Shown: positions 1 through 6,119 of the stretch, piece by piece
Layout of the letters: every line of letters begins with the position of its first letter
How positions within the stretch are numbered: the first letter of the stretch is position 1
From: a virus
IMG/VR virus record: IMGVR_UViG_3300050821_003769
Coordinates: 1-32,282 of that record
Strand: one strand, 5' to 3'
DNA: 32,282 nt
Made by a program: the position numbers and the translations under genes
Notes under the pieces: model-generated
Told to the model about the DNA's origin: nothing
Databases searched by the model: none
Seen by the model: the letters and a program-made list of their open reading frames with translations, nothing else

Positions 1-624
1 ATCGAAGCAGAAATCATGGCAGCACTAGCACAAGAAATTACTGTTGAAATCGACCAAGAAATTCTTGGTTCATTGTATGCTCTAGCTTCAACTGAATATA
101 CATACGATCAATCAGCAGTTAGCGGTACAGCAACATTCGTTGGTGACGAACACGCAGCATTAGCTGTTCTTATCAACCGTACTGCAAACTTGATCGCTCA
201 ACGTACTCGTCGTGGTGCTGGTAACTGGTGTATCGTTTCCCCAGCTGCATTGACTGTATTACAATCAGCAACAACTTCAGCTTTTGCTCGCACGACTGAA
301 GGCACTTTCGAAGCACCTACAAACACTAAGTTTGTTGGAACATTGAATGGCGCAATGCGCGTGTATGTTAACTCATATGCAAATGACAGCACTCCAGTAT
401 TGGTTGGTTATAAGGGTTCGTCTGAGGCCGATGCCGCAGCGTTTTATTGTCCTTACATTCCGTTGATGTCAAGCGGTGTTGTATTGGATCCAAATACGTT
501 CGAACCAGTAATTGGCTTCATGACGCGTTATGGATATGTTGAACTCACAAATACAGCAAGTTCCTTCGGAAATTCGGCTGACTATCTTGGCGAAATCGCA
601 ATCACTAACCTACAATTCAGTTAA
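1..624 (+). CDS. gp23: Major capsid protein, T4 gp23-like (C-terminal part)
   Basis: This is the C-terminal 207 residues of the protein that builds the hexamers of the phage head. The frame is open at base 1, so the gene begins upstream of the window, and the ATG at 16 is internal. Recognition rests on the order of gp23-family blocks: a GAGNWCIVSP stretch, then a GYKGSSEADAAAFYCPYIPL stretch, then FEPVIGFMTRYG near the end. T4 gp23 has corresponding GYKG, FYCPY and GFKTRYG segments in the same order. Arginine is often CGT here, unlike the AGA-rich small genes downstream. The gene ends at TAA 622-624, followed by a strong terminator and then a homing endonuclease gene. Homing endonucleases commonly sit beside conserved virion genes. 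Confidence 0.93.
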   Translation: MEAEIMAALAQEITVEIDQEILGSLYALASTEYTYDQSAVSGTATFVGDEHAALAVLINRTANLIAQRTRRGAGNWCIVSPAALTVLQSATTSAFARTTEGTFEAPTNTKFVGTLNGAMRVYVNSYANDSTPVLVGYKGSSEADAAAFYCPYIPLMSSGVVLDPNTFEPVIGFMTRYGYVELTNTASSFGNSADYLGEIAITNLQFS

Positions 625-650
625 TCGAATTTGGTTTTGTTGTAAAACAC

Positions 651-677
651 AAAAAGCGCTCTTCGGAGCGCTTTTTT
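651..677 (+). terminator. Intrinsic terminator after gp23
   Basis: The stem AAAAAGCGCTC / GAGCGCTTTTT encloses a TTCG tetraloop and runs into T residues. It lies 27 nt after the capsid stop codon. The same AGCGCTC/GAGCGCT stem recurs at 11784, 17347 and 27591. Confidence 0.93.
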
Positions 678-692
678 CATTGCCAAAACCTT

Positions 693-726
693 TTGACAGG
701 GAGTATATTTTATGTTAGTATAAATA
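693..726 (+). promoter_or_regulatory. Overlapping sigma70-like and T4 late promoter
   Basis: TTGACA (693-698), an 18-nt spacer and TAGTAT (717-722) form a sigma70-type promoter. Overlapping its -10 is TATAAATA (719-726), a perfect T4 late-promoter element. The predicted late +1 is near 732, giving a leader of about 22 nt to the GTG at 754, which is preceded by AAAGG (742-746). The layout suggests transcription of the endonuclease and the following array both early and late. Confidence 0.75.
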
Positions 727-753
727 CAAGTATAAACGTATAAAGGTCAAGTC

Positions 754-2592
754 GTGAGAAAGAAAATTGAAAGCTTAGTGAAAGAAAAACCAAAGCATTT
801 TTCGAAAATGGTTAGGAATGATGCTGATATGAAGAAATGGGTCGATGATAACTCATTAGTCACTTCAGACAATTTTGCTGAAATGGTGTATAGCGCACTT
901 AATCAAGTAAATCCAATTTGTTCGAACGGTAATAAAAAGAGATTTATTTCGGTAAATGAAGGGTTTGGGTATTGTGGGATGACAAAAAATTGCGAATGCG
1001 CGCAAACTGCGATAGCAGAAAAAGTTTCTGCAACTAAATCTAAACGCACACAAGCAGAAATTGATAAAGAAAACAAAAAACGAGAAGAAACCAATCTGCA
1101 AAAATATGGTGTGAAAAATTCTGGACAATCTGAGTTGGCTAAACAGAATCACAAAAATTTTTATGCTGATGTAAGTAATGTTGTTGCTCAAGTAGAGAAA
1201 CAAGAAAACACCATGTTGGAGAGATATGGTGTTAAAAATGTATCGCAATTGACTGATGTTCAGGCTGCTAAAAAGGAAACTAACTTACAAAAATACGGTG
1301 TTGAACACCCGATGCAAAACACTGAGATAGCTAAAAAATCAGCCGCATCAAGAGCTATAACTTACGAAAAGAACAAATATACTGTTTTGGAAGAAAATTT
1401 CAAAAAGTTCGTTCAGACTATGACCGATACGTTTAATGTAGATGTAATTTCGCCTGCCTCAGACTATATCAATGTGGGCGGCACAATCTCTCGACCAAAT
1501 ATTAAGTTTAAATGCAATACTTGTGCATATGAATTTGAAAAAAGATTCGACCACAGCAATTATCCCATTTGTCGCAAGTGCAATAGAGCAAAATTCAACA
1601 AAGTAAGTAAGCAAGAACAAGAATTGTGTGATTACATCAAGTCAATTTATTCTGGCACTGTAATTCAATCTGATAGAATTGAATTGGGTGATAATCGTGA
1701 AATTGATATTTTTCTACCAGAACTCAGCATTGGTATTGAATATGATGGATTGTATAGTCATAGCGAAAATGTGAGTATGGGCGTAAAGAATTGGTCGTAT
1801 CACTATTCAAAATGGGATATTCTTCAAGATAAGAATATTCAACTTATCACTATTTTTTCAGATGAATGGCTGCTAAAGAAAGATGCAGTCAAAGAATTAT
1901 TGAGAAACAAAATTGGGGTTGCGAATAAAAAGATTTATGCAAGAGATAAGCGCATATCAGTGAGCGCAATCGACAAAAAGCTTGCGTATGTGTTTATAGA
2001 TAAACACCATATTATGGATGCACCAAAAAGGAGTTCGGCGGCATTTGGCTTATTTTTAGAAAAAGAACTGATTTCAGTAATGTTATTTACTGAAGCATCT
2101 AAAAAAGATAATGAATGGTTGTTGGATAGATTTTGTTCAAGTATGAACGTAGTTGGTGGAGCAAGTAAGTTGCTGAAATTCGCAGTGAATGTGATTCAAC
2201 CAAAATCAGTTGTTAGTTTTTCAGACAACAGATACAGCAACGGCAATTTGTATGAGAAACTTGGATTCAGTCATATTGACAATGTGCCACCAATGCAGTA
2301 TTATACGAAAGACTACACTCAGAAAATGCATAAACTTTCTGCGAGAACTATCACCAAAAGTTATTCTGGTGAAAAAACTACAGAATGGGAGATTATGCAA
2401 GAATTGAAGTATGACCGAATTTGGGACTGCGGTAAGAAAAAGTGGAAATGTGACTTAGAAAAAACAAAATACTTCGCTGAAATTAATACATATCTTGAAG
2501 AAGCAGGTGCCCGTGCGGGAAAGAGAAACGAAGAATTTTTCAGAAAATTCGAAGAAGCAAACCCAGAATCAGTCAAGAACAAGGAAATTTGA
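754..2592 (+). CDS. VSR/EDxHD-type homing endonuclease with NUMOD-like repeats
   Basis: A 612-residue putative mobile endonuclease that would cut DNA in phages lacking the gene. Residues 112-190 hold three copies of a short repeat with cores NLQKYGVKN, MLERYGVKN and NLQKYGVEH, as seen in modular phage homing enzymes and probably DNA-binding. A zinc ribbon follows (CNTC 254-257, CRKC 273-276). Then comes a very-short-patch-repair-like nuclease core, with EIDIF at 316-320 and GIEYDGLYSHS at 327-337. Residues about 390-520 match the C-terminal extension usual in phage VSR-type homing enzymes (KIYARDKR ... GLFLEKELISVMLF ... GGASKLL ... SFSDNRYSNGNLYEKLGF). The start is GTG, supported by AAAGG 7 nt upstream. 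It is the first gene of the transcript that continues into the small-gene array, and its stop is 1 nt before the next ATG. Confidence 0.85.
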   Translation: MRKKIESLVKEKPKHFSKMVRNDADMKKWVDDNSLVTSDNFAEMVYSALNQVNPICSNGNKKRFISVNEGFGYCGMTKNCECAQTAIAEKVSATKSKRTQAEIDKENKKREETNLQKYGVKNSGQSELAKQNHKNFYADVSNVVAQVEKQENTMLERYGVKNVSQLTDVQAAKKETNLQKYGVEHPMQNTEIAKKSAASRAITYEKNKYTVLEENFKKFVQTMTDTFNVDVISPASDYINVGGTISRPNIKFKCNTCAYEFEKRFDHSNYPICRKCNRAKFNKVSKQEQELCDYIKSIYSGTVIQSDRIELGDNREIDIFLPELSIGIEYDGLYSHSENVSMGVKNWSYHYSKWDILQDKNIQLITIFSDEWLLKKDAVKELLRNKIGVANKKIYARDKRISVSAIDKKLAYVFIDKHHIMDAPKRSSAAFGLFLEKELISVMLFTEASKKDNEWLLDRFCSSMNVVGGASKLLKFAVNVIQPKSVVSFSDNRYSNGNLYEKLGFSHIDNVPPMQYYTKDYTQKMHKLSARTITKSYSGEKTTEWEIMQELKYDRIWDCGKKKWKCDLEKTKYFAEINTYLEEAGARAGKRNEEFFRKFEEANPESVKNKEI

Positions 2593-2593
2593 A

Positions 2594-2800
2594 ATGGAAG
2601 ATATATACGTATTTAATCAAGATGATAATGATATCATTAATGCTAAGTCAATGGAAGAATTGATTTACAAAATAAAAGAAAGTGGCAGAGACATTAATGA
2701 TATCAATATAGTTGAGAGATATAGCGACCAGACATTTAAGGTTGATAAACGTATGTCAGGCACTGATGTTACAGATATTGTTTTAAATTTATTGAAATAA
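2594..2800 (+). CDS. Small acidic hypothetical protein, first gene after the endonuclease
   Basis: A 68-residue acidic protein that I do not recognise. It opens MEDIYVFNQDDND and ends DVTDIVLNLLK, with no cysteine, membrane segment or signal peptide. The frame is open further upstream inside the endonuclease gene, but ATG 2594 is chosen because AAGGA (2581-2585) lies 8 nt before it and the endonuclease stop is at 2590-2592. It lacks both the GDxVF opening and the IKYG-type tail of the array genes that follow, so it is probably not a paralogue and simply shares their transcript. The next gene starts 3 nt after its stop. Confidence 0.75.
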   Translation: MEDIYVFNQDDNDIINAKSMEELIYKIKESGRDINDINIVERYSDQTFKVDKRMSGTDVTDIVLNLLK

Positions 2801-2803
2801 ATC

Positions 2804-3070
2804 ATGTCAGGCAAAACTTGGCGAGAAAAGAAGCTAGCCATCCAAAAAGAAATGCAGAAGTATGACAAACACTTTATTGCCAAAGAATATGCATTTAATT
2901 GGAAAGAAAAACAATATGGTGAAATCACTATGCAAAATCTAGCTGGAGCATATGTTGATTATAGACCATTTCCAGACTGTGTTACGTTCAGAACACATTG
3001 GTCCACGCATGATTGTATATTTTTCGATAACGAAAAAGAAATGCTAGTTCATAAAATAAAAAATGATTGA
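2804..3070 (+). CDS. Array 1, gene 1: divergent member of the small-protein family
   Basis: An 88-residue protein with a basic N-terminal helix-like stretch (KTWREKKLAIQKEMQKY). A KEKQYGEITM segment then resembles the K.FGxV motif of the neighbours. The tail NEKEMLVHKIKND corresponds to the EKEQLFYELKYG-type tail of the other array members, which is why I place it in the family despite its lack of a GDxVF opening. No Shine-Dalgarno is visible before the ATG. Its last 8 nt (ATGATTGA) are also the start of the next gene, the first of eight consecutive 8-nt overlaps. Function unknown. Confidence 0.72.
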   Translation: MSGKTWREKKLAIQKEMQKYDKHFIAKEYAFNWKEKQYGEITMQNLAGAYVDYRPFPDCVTFRTHWSTHDCIFFDNEKEMLVHKIKND

Positions 3071-3287
3071 TGTTAAAGTTGGTGACTACCTCATCAAAGA
3101 TGATTTTATAATCGGCAAAATACGCTATATTAGCGAATCTAAAACTGCTTATGTCAAGATTTTGTATCCACAAGATACGATAGATTACGCGGGGCATCGT
3201 GGATTTGCTTATTGGTTCCTTCGTAAAGACAATTTGAAAGTTTTGTCAGAGAAAGAACAATTGTTTTATGAGCTAAAATATGGATAA
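3063..3287 (+). CDS. Array 1, gene 2: small beta-barrel-like protein, type B tail
   Basis: A 74-residue protein opening VKVGDYLIKDDFIIGKIRYI, with the VGD...GKI spacing shared by the family. Alternating hydrophobic residues suggest short beta strands of an SH3- or KOW-like barrel (fold inferred, not recognised). An aromatic stretch, FAYWFL, precedes the tail, where many relatives have a WxxP or YWxP element. It ends LSEKEQLFYELKYG, a type B tail. It overlaps both neighbours by 8 nt, and the downstream overlap reads TATGGATAA in two frames (YG-stop and MD). Function unknown. Confidence 0.8.
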   Translation: MIDVKVGDYLIKDDFIIGKIRYISESKTAYVKILYPQDTIDYAGHRGFAYWFLRKDNLKVLSEKEQLFYELKYG

Positions 3288-3537
3288 GTTTGAGAAAGGT
3301 GATGTAGTTTACTATGACTTCAAACAAGTTGTAAATGATGACCACCCAGGAATTTTCTGTGTTGTTAGGGGAATTCAGACATACAAGAATATAACAGATC
3401 ATATTTTATTAGTATATGAAGATGAGGCAGATAAGGATGAAATTACGTTTAGATTCGTTGCAAACCCAGATCATTTGATTAAAGTTGATCCAAACACACC
3501 ACAAAACAGATTAGCGATACAGATAAAATATGCTTGA
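3280..3537 (+). CDS. Array 1, gene 3: type A member, first gene of dyad 1
   Basis: An 85-residue protein, the longest type A member of this array, opening MDKFEKGDVVYYDF. A longer central loop (QTYKNITDHILLVYEDEADKD) separates the two halves of the presumed barrel. The tail is KVDPNTPQNRLAIQIKYA, the full type A tail. The DNA for this tail (3494-3528) is identical over 35 bp to that of gene 5. Translation probably restarts from the preceding stop, since no Shine-Dalgarno is visible and the ATG lies 8 nt inside the previous gene. Confidence 0.8.
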   Translation: MDKFEKGDVVYYDFKQVVNDDHPGIFCVVRGIQTYKNITDHILLVYEDEADKDEITFRFVANPDHLIKVDPNTPQNRLAIQIKYA

Positions 3538-3932
3538 TATGCTTCCAATCGGAACAGTATTGTTCAATAACAAACATAAGAAAATAGGGATGGTCATCGG
3601 ATATTCGTATAAAAAGAATTACTATGATATAGATTCTGACGATGAATGGTTTTGGTCTCCGCAAGACGTTGAATTAATTCCTGAAAAAGAAGCACTCATT
3701 TATGTTATAAAACATGGATAAATTTAGCGTAAATGATACAGTGTTCATAACAAGGACAAAGAAATTTTGTTACGTGTATGAAGGCCCAGCTTATATAGAG
3801 TCCATTGAAGAAGGATGTATTAGAGTAACACCTATGATATGCAGTTCCTATGGATACTTTATCTATCCTGTTCGAGAACTAATTTTAGTAAATCCAGACA
3901 CACCACAAAACAGATTAGCGATACAGATAAAA
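3494..3932 (+). repeat. 35-bp perfect direct repeat in tail-coding DNA
   Basis: Bases 3494-3528 and 3898-3932 are identical. Both encode TPQNRLAIQIK and lie just before the start codon of the following gene. The spacing of 404 bp is close to one dyad length, as expected if unequal exchange at this seam adds or removes a unit. Confidence 0.85.
3530..3721 (+). CDS. Array 1, gene 4: type B member, second gene of dyad 1
   Basis: A 63-residue protein opening LPIGTVLFNNKHKKIGMVIGYSY, followed by YYDIDSDDEWFWSP and the tail PEKEALIYVIKHG. It is clearly homologous along its whole length to genes 6 (3934) and 8 (4320). These three are more alike to each other than to their direct neighbours. The acidic-aromatic SDDEWFW element is the most conserved point among them. 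It overlaps the next gene by ATGGATAA. Function unknown. Confidence 0.82.
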   Translation: MLDMLPIGTVLFNNKHKKIGMVIGYSYKKNYYDIDSDDEWFWSPQDVELIPEKEALIYVIKHG

Positions 3933-3941
3933 CATGGATAA
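3714..3941 (+). CDS. Array 1, gene 5: type A member, first gene of dyad 2
   Basis: A 75-residue protein opening MDKFSVNDTVFITRTKKFCYV. The expected VGD is replaced by VND, but the spacing to the VF and K.F positions is kept. The middle (GCIRVTPMICSSYGYF) is unlike its type A relatives. The tail NPDTPQNRLAIQIKHG is almost letter-perfect with gene 3. The tail DNA also shares 27 identical bases (AATCCAGACACACC onward) with array 2 tails about 9.5 kb away, which links the two loci directly. Confidence 0.82.
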   Translation: MDKFSVNDTVFITRTKKFCYVYEGPAYIESIEEGCIRVTPMICSSYGYFIYPVRELILVNPDTPQNRLAIQIKHG

Positions 3942-4128
3942 TATGTTACCAATTGGAACTGTCCTGTTTAATACTGAAAAGAAAAAGGTAGGAACGGTCG
4001 TAGGATATTCATATGGTGGTCATTACTATGATATTGATGGTGATGATAGTTTTTATTGGTTCCCTACAGAAACTAAAGAGCTTTCTACTGAAGAAGAAAT
4101 ACTTTTCTATAAGCTAAAATATGGATGA
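3934..4128 (+). CDS. Array 1, gene 6: type B member, second gene of dyad 2
   Basis: A 64-residue protein opening LPIGTVLFNTEKKKVGTVVGYSY, then HYYDIDGDDSFYWFP, then the tail STEEEILFYKLKYG. The first half is nearly superimposable on genes 4 and 8, so these three probably arose by duplication. Charge is mixed and there are no cysteines. The overlap with the next gene is ATGGATGA: its own stop is TGA, and the +1 frame reads MDE. Confidence 0.82.
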   Translation: MDNMLPIGTVLFNTEKKKVGTVVGYSYGGHYYDIDGDDSFYWFPTETKELSTEEEILFYKLKYG

Positions 4129-4327
4129 ATTTAAAGTTGGTGACGTAGTATTCGACAAATATATTAAGATTTGTGGAATAATTGTCGAGTGTTCGATACC
4201 AAATACTCATTACTGTTTAATTGATTACACACCTCTAAATCGTCCTCGCTGTGTCATTCTAAATAGTGCGTTGATTAAAGTTGAAAGCCCGCAACATAGA
4301 TTAGCATTGGAGATTAAGTATGGATGA
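4121..4327 (+). CDS. Array 1, gene 7: type A member, first gene of dyad 3
   Basis: A 68-residue protein with the canonical opening MDEFKVGDVVFDKYIKICGIIVE. The middle contains two cysteines (ECSIPN and HYCLIDY) and a third in PRCVIL. The tail is shortened and diverged: VESPQHRLALEIKYG, which lacks the NPDT segment. This makes it the most eroded type A tail in array 1, although its position in the A-B alternation is kept. Confidence 0.82.
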   Translation: MDEFKVGDVVFDKYIKICGIIVECSIPNTHYCLIDYTPLNRPRCVILNSALIKVESPQHRLALEIKYG

Positions 4328-4520
4328 TTTATTGCTTCCGATTGGAACTATACTGTTCAATACTAGAAAAAAGAAAGTTGGAACAATTGTGGGATATTAT
4401 AAAAGTCATATTATAAATTGGTATGATGTAGATAGTGACGATGACTTTTATTGGATTCCAAATGAAGTAATAGAGGTTTCTGAAAAAGAATCATTGTTGT
4501 ACAGGATAAAATATGGATGA
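4320..4520 (+). CDS. Array 1, gene 8: type B member, second gene of dyad 3
   Basis: A 66-residue protein opening LLLPIGTILFNTRKKKVGTIVGYY. WYDVDSDDDFYWIP and the tail SEKESLLYRIKYG follow. It carries a 2-4 residue insertion (SHIIN) relative to genes 4 and 6, just before the conserved acidic-aromatic element. It is the last clear family member of the locus. The gene after it uses the same 8-nt ATGGATGA overlap although it is unrelated in sequence. Confidence 0.82.
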   Translation: MDDLLLPIGTILFNTRKKKVGTIVGYYKSHIINWYDVDSDDDFYWIPNEVIEVSEKESLLYRIKYG

Positions 4521-4731
4521 TTATAAACTAAATGGAATTGCTGTATTGCAAATTTTCTTTAAAGTTCAAGATTTCTTTCGTTATGTTCAAAGTCAAATTG
4601 ATTCTGGAAAAGTAGATAACGTTACAGTACGAGTGTCACGCAGAGAACCATTCGACTACAATCCTGTAGTTCAAGTGGATGTAGATATAACGCAAGCATT
4701 TCGGGTTTGGCAGATAACTAAGAGTAACTAA
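4513..4731 (+). CDS. Unrelated small protein closing array 1
   Basis: A 72-residue protein opening MDDYKLNGIAVLQIFFKVQDFFRYVQSQI, then KVDNVTVRVSRREPF and QVDVDITQAFRVWQITKSN. It has neither the GDxVF opening nor the IKYG tail, so I do not count it as a paralogue. An amphipathic helix followed by two or three strands is likely. It is joined to the array by the same 8-nt start/stop overlap, so it should be translated by coupling from gene 8. About 75 nt without a gene follow, holding a late-promoter-like element. Function unknown. Confidence 0.72.
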   Translation: MDDYKLNGIAVLQIFFKVQDFFRYVQSQIDSGKVDNVTVRVSRREPFDYNPVVQVDVDITQAFRVWQITKSN

Positions 4732-4767
4732 TAGATATAAAGTATAGGATTTTTGTGGAATTCTTTT

Positions 4768-4775
4768 CTTAAATA
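4768..4775 (+). promoter_or_regulatory. T4-like late promoter element (CTTAAATA)
   Basis: CTTAAATA keeps the TAAATA core of the late consensus. The predicted +1 near 4781 gives a leader of about 27 nt to the ATG at 4808, with TAGGAGAG just before it. Confidence 0.55.
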
Positions 4776-4807
4776 CTTTTACTCAATTTACAATTTAGGA
4801 GAGTTAA

Positions 4808-4957
4808 ATGTCTATACTATCAGATATCGAAAAGATTATCAAAGAAGCTGAAGCAAAAATTGTGTGGCTTATGACGACACAAGTTAGTAATCCTACACCT
4901 GAACCCGCACCACTAGTTGATCCCATCCCTCCGCATGAAGAACCTCCAATAACTTGA
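4808..4957 (+). CDS. 49-residue hypothetical protein with Pro/acidic tail
   Basis: A short gene supported by a strong Shine-Dalgarno (TAGGAGAG, ending 4 nt before ATG) and an upstream late-promoter-like element. The N-terminal half (MSILSDIEKIIKEAEAKIVW) should form an amphipathic helix. The C-terminal half, from about residue 28, is rich in proline and glutamate (NPTPEPAP, IPPHEEPP) and is probably unstructured. I do not recognise it. The late-type promoter hints at a small virion or assembly protein. A 10-bp inverted repeat follows 16 nt after its stop. Confidence 0.6.
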   Translation: MSILSDIEKIIKEAEAKIVWLMTTQVSNPTPEPAPLVDPIPPHEEPPIT

Positions 4958-4973
4958 TTTAAAATCATGTCAT

Positions 4974-5005
4974 GAGCACTGGGCGCTTTTTTGATCCCAG
5001 TGCTC
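4974..5005. repeat. 10-bp inverted repeat before the NUDIX gene
   Basis: GAGCACTGGG (4974-4983) and CCCAGTGCTC (4996-5005) form a perfect 10-bp stem with a 12-nt loop containing six T residues. It could end transcription from upstream imperfectly, or block read-through translation into the NUDIX gene. The T-run is in the loop rather than after the stem, so it is not a standard terminator. Confidence 0.7.
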
Positions 5006-5010
5006 AAGTG

Positions 5011-5018
5011 CGTAAATA
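5011..5018 (+). promoter_or_regulatory. T4-like late promoter abutting the NUDIX start
   Basis: CGTAAATA is followed by exactly five bases (TCTGT) and then ATG. T4 late transcription starts on the sixth base after the element, so +1 would be the A of the start codon (5024). Confidence 0.5.
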
Positions 5019-5023
5019 TCTGT

Positions 5024-5470
5024 ATGAACAAAATTTACACACAACCAAAAATTATCGAAGCTGCTGGTGCTTTGATCTACTCATTAAAAACAAAACGATT
5101 TCTGTGGTTATTAAGATCAGAAGAAGGCTCTTATTCTGGGACTTGGGGCCTTGTTGGCGGAAAGAAAGAAGCTGGCGAAAACAATATTGAATGCTTAGAG
5201 CGTGAAATGTATGAGGAGTTGGGATTTCATGTTTCTTCTAAAAAAATTATTCCTTTAGAAACATATACTTCACCTGATACGAATTTCTTTTATTATACTT
5301 ATATCGTTATTGTAGATGAAGAATTCATTCCAGATTTGAATGTAGAACATGATGGATATTGCTGGAGTCCCTTAAAAGCGCATCCACAGCCCTTACATCC
5401 TGGACTGTGGAACACGGTTAAAGTTGAGACTATTCAAGACAAGATTAAACTTGTGGAAGAGATTTATTGA
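5024..5470 (+). CDS. NUDIX hydrolase
   Basis: A 148-residue enzyme of the family that hydrolyses nucleoside diphosphates linked to another group. A complete Nudix box is visible at residues 46-68: G, five residues, E, seven residues, REMYEELGF. This supplies the usual metal-binding glutamates. The body WGLVGGKKEAGE before it and FFYYTYIVIVDEEF after it fit the fold, and GYCWSPL probably lies near the substrate site. The substrate cannot be told. ATG 5024 is chosen over upstream TTG 4991 and GTG 5000, which lie in or beside the inverted repeat. No Shine-Dalgarno precedes ATG 5024, consistent with a leaderless message. The stop TGA directly abuts the stop of the convergent minus-strand gene, with no terminator between. 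Confidence 0.88.
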   Translation: MNKIYTQPKIIEAAGALIYSLKTKRFLWLLRSEEGSYSGTWGLVGGKKEAGENNIECLEREMYEELGFHVSSKKIIPLETYTSPDTNFFYYTYIVIVDEEFIPDLNVEHDGYCWSPLKAHPQPLHPGLWNTVKVETIQDKIKLVEEIY

Positions 5471-6076
5471 TTAGAATGTTACAGTTCTTACCCAAGCACC
5501 GAAATTTCCACCTGGGGTTGTAGCTACTCGTTTCCATTCTCCAGCAGTATCAGTGTATGTTTGAATATAACCTTGACGAGTTGCACCACTATATACAATC
5601 GGGAATGTTTTAACTTCCATTGCAAATCCATGACCAGTAGCCCCGGTAGGAATTTCAGCACCAAGATTAAAACATTCAGTAGCATCACCAATATAAATGC
5701 CAGGAATTACACTGAAAGACATAGACTCATCGGCGGTTAGTGCCATATATTCCAATGGTAGATTTGTGAGTCCATATGGATATCCAGAGGCTGCATTAGG
5801 ATTAATAGGGGGTAGTAGTTTAAACCATGGTTGAGGGCCTGCCACTGATCGCACCCATACTGCGCCTTGTTCTTGATAAAATTGCGTTGTTCCTAATTGT
5901 AGCAAAGTGAATCCGTTTGTACCAGTAGCACCTGATGGTGAATCGGTGGGTAATGAAACACCAGGCGCACCAGTATATGCTTTTATCACATTGTCTGGAG
6001 CAGATGAATCAATGAGACTGCTAAAAGTAGTATTACCCGGCAAAGTCGTTTGAATTATGTTTGTGCTATCGTACAT
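5471..6076 (-). CDS. Putative tail-fibre tip/knob protein
   Basis: A 201-residue probable virion protein at the end of a minus-strand fibre gene cluster. The N-terminal third (TTLPGNTTFSSLIDSSAPDNVIKAYTGAPG) and central QFYQEQGAVWVRS look like fibre domains. The C-terminus (GYIQTYTDTAGEWKRVATTPGG then FGAWVRTVTF) resembles the knob domain of pyocin/phage tail fibres, in which a QTY...R...WxRW/V pattern is usual. The start at 6076 (MYDSTNIIQ) is preferred over 6115 because AAAGGA lies 6 nt upstream. That Shine-Dalgarno is inside a hairpin (6061-6109). The gene ends flush against the NUDIX stop. Confidence 0.68.
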   Translation of the reverse strand: MYDSTNIIQTTLPGNTTFSSLIDSSAPDNVIKAYTGAPGVSLPTDSPSGATGTNGFTLLQLGTTQFYQEQGAVWVRSVAGPQPWFKLLPPINPNAASGYPYGLTNLPLEYMALTADESMSFSVIPGIYIGDATECFNLGAEIPTGATGHGFAMEVKTFPIVYSGATRQGYIQTYTDTAGEWKRVATTPGGNFGAWVRTVTF

Positions 6077-6109
6077 ATATTTTCCTTTAAAAGGAAAAGT
6101 ATAGCACAA
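6061..6109 (-). promoter_or_regulatory. Double inverted repeat burying the RBS and start of the knob gene
   Basis: The outer arms are TTGTGCTAT (6061-6069) and ATAGCACAA (6101-6109). The inner arms TTTTCCTTT and AAAGGAAAA touch almost directly. On the minus-strand RNA, the AAAGGA Shine-Dalgarno and the ATG at 6076 both lie inside the structure. The outer 3' arm overlaps codons 3-6 of the gene. Confidence 0.7.
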
Positions 6110-6119
6110 TTGCATGTGG

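Larger units (their letters stand above)
3280..4520 (+). repeat. Three tandem copies of a two-gene (A-B) unit
   Basis: Units run 3280-3721, 3714-4128 and 4121-4520, spaced 434 and 407 bp from start to start. Each has a type A gene (MDxFxxxDxVF opening, PQNRLAIQIK-type tail) followed by a type B gene (LPIGTxLFN opening, EKEALLYxIK-type tail). Copies are diverged in the bodies and best conserved at the tails. Confidence 0.8.

Noticed and set aside
530-718. Plus-strand frame running over the gp23 end and its terminator
   Set aside because: It crosses a strong terminator hairpin and lies out of frame with the well-supported capsid gene.
865-1248. Long minus-strand frame inside the VSR-type endonuclease
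   Set aside because: Cysteine/phenylalanine-rich shadow of an A-rich gene, without ribosome site or promoter.
3280-4520. CRISPR-like spacing of near-identical repeats in the arrays
   Set aside because: The repeats lie inside open frames, encode the same peptide and are separated by coding bodies of varying length. They are gene tails, not CRISPR repeats.
3063-4520. Array 1 as one polyprotein made by programmed frameshifts
   Set aside because: Each overlap has a proper ATG for the next frame and no slippery run at the stops; coupled restart is simpler.
4991-5023. TTG 4991 as the start of the NUDIX gene
   Set aside because: It lies within the inverted repeat, has no Shine-Dalgarno and adds residues absent from the NUDIX fold; ATG 5024 fits the late element.
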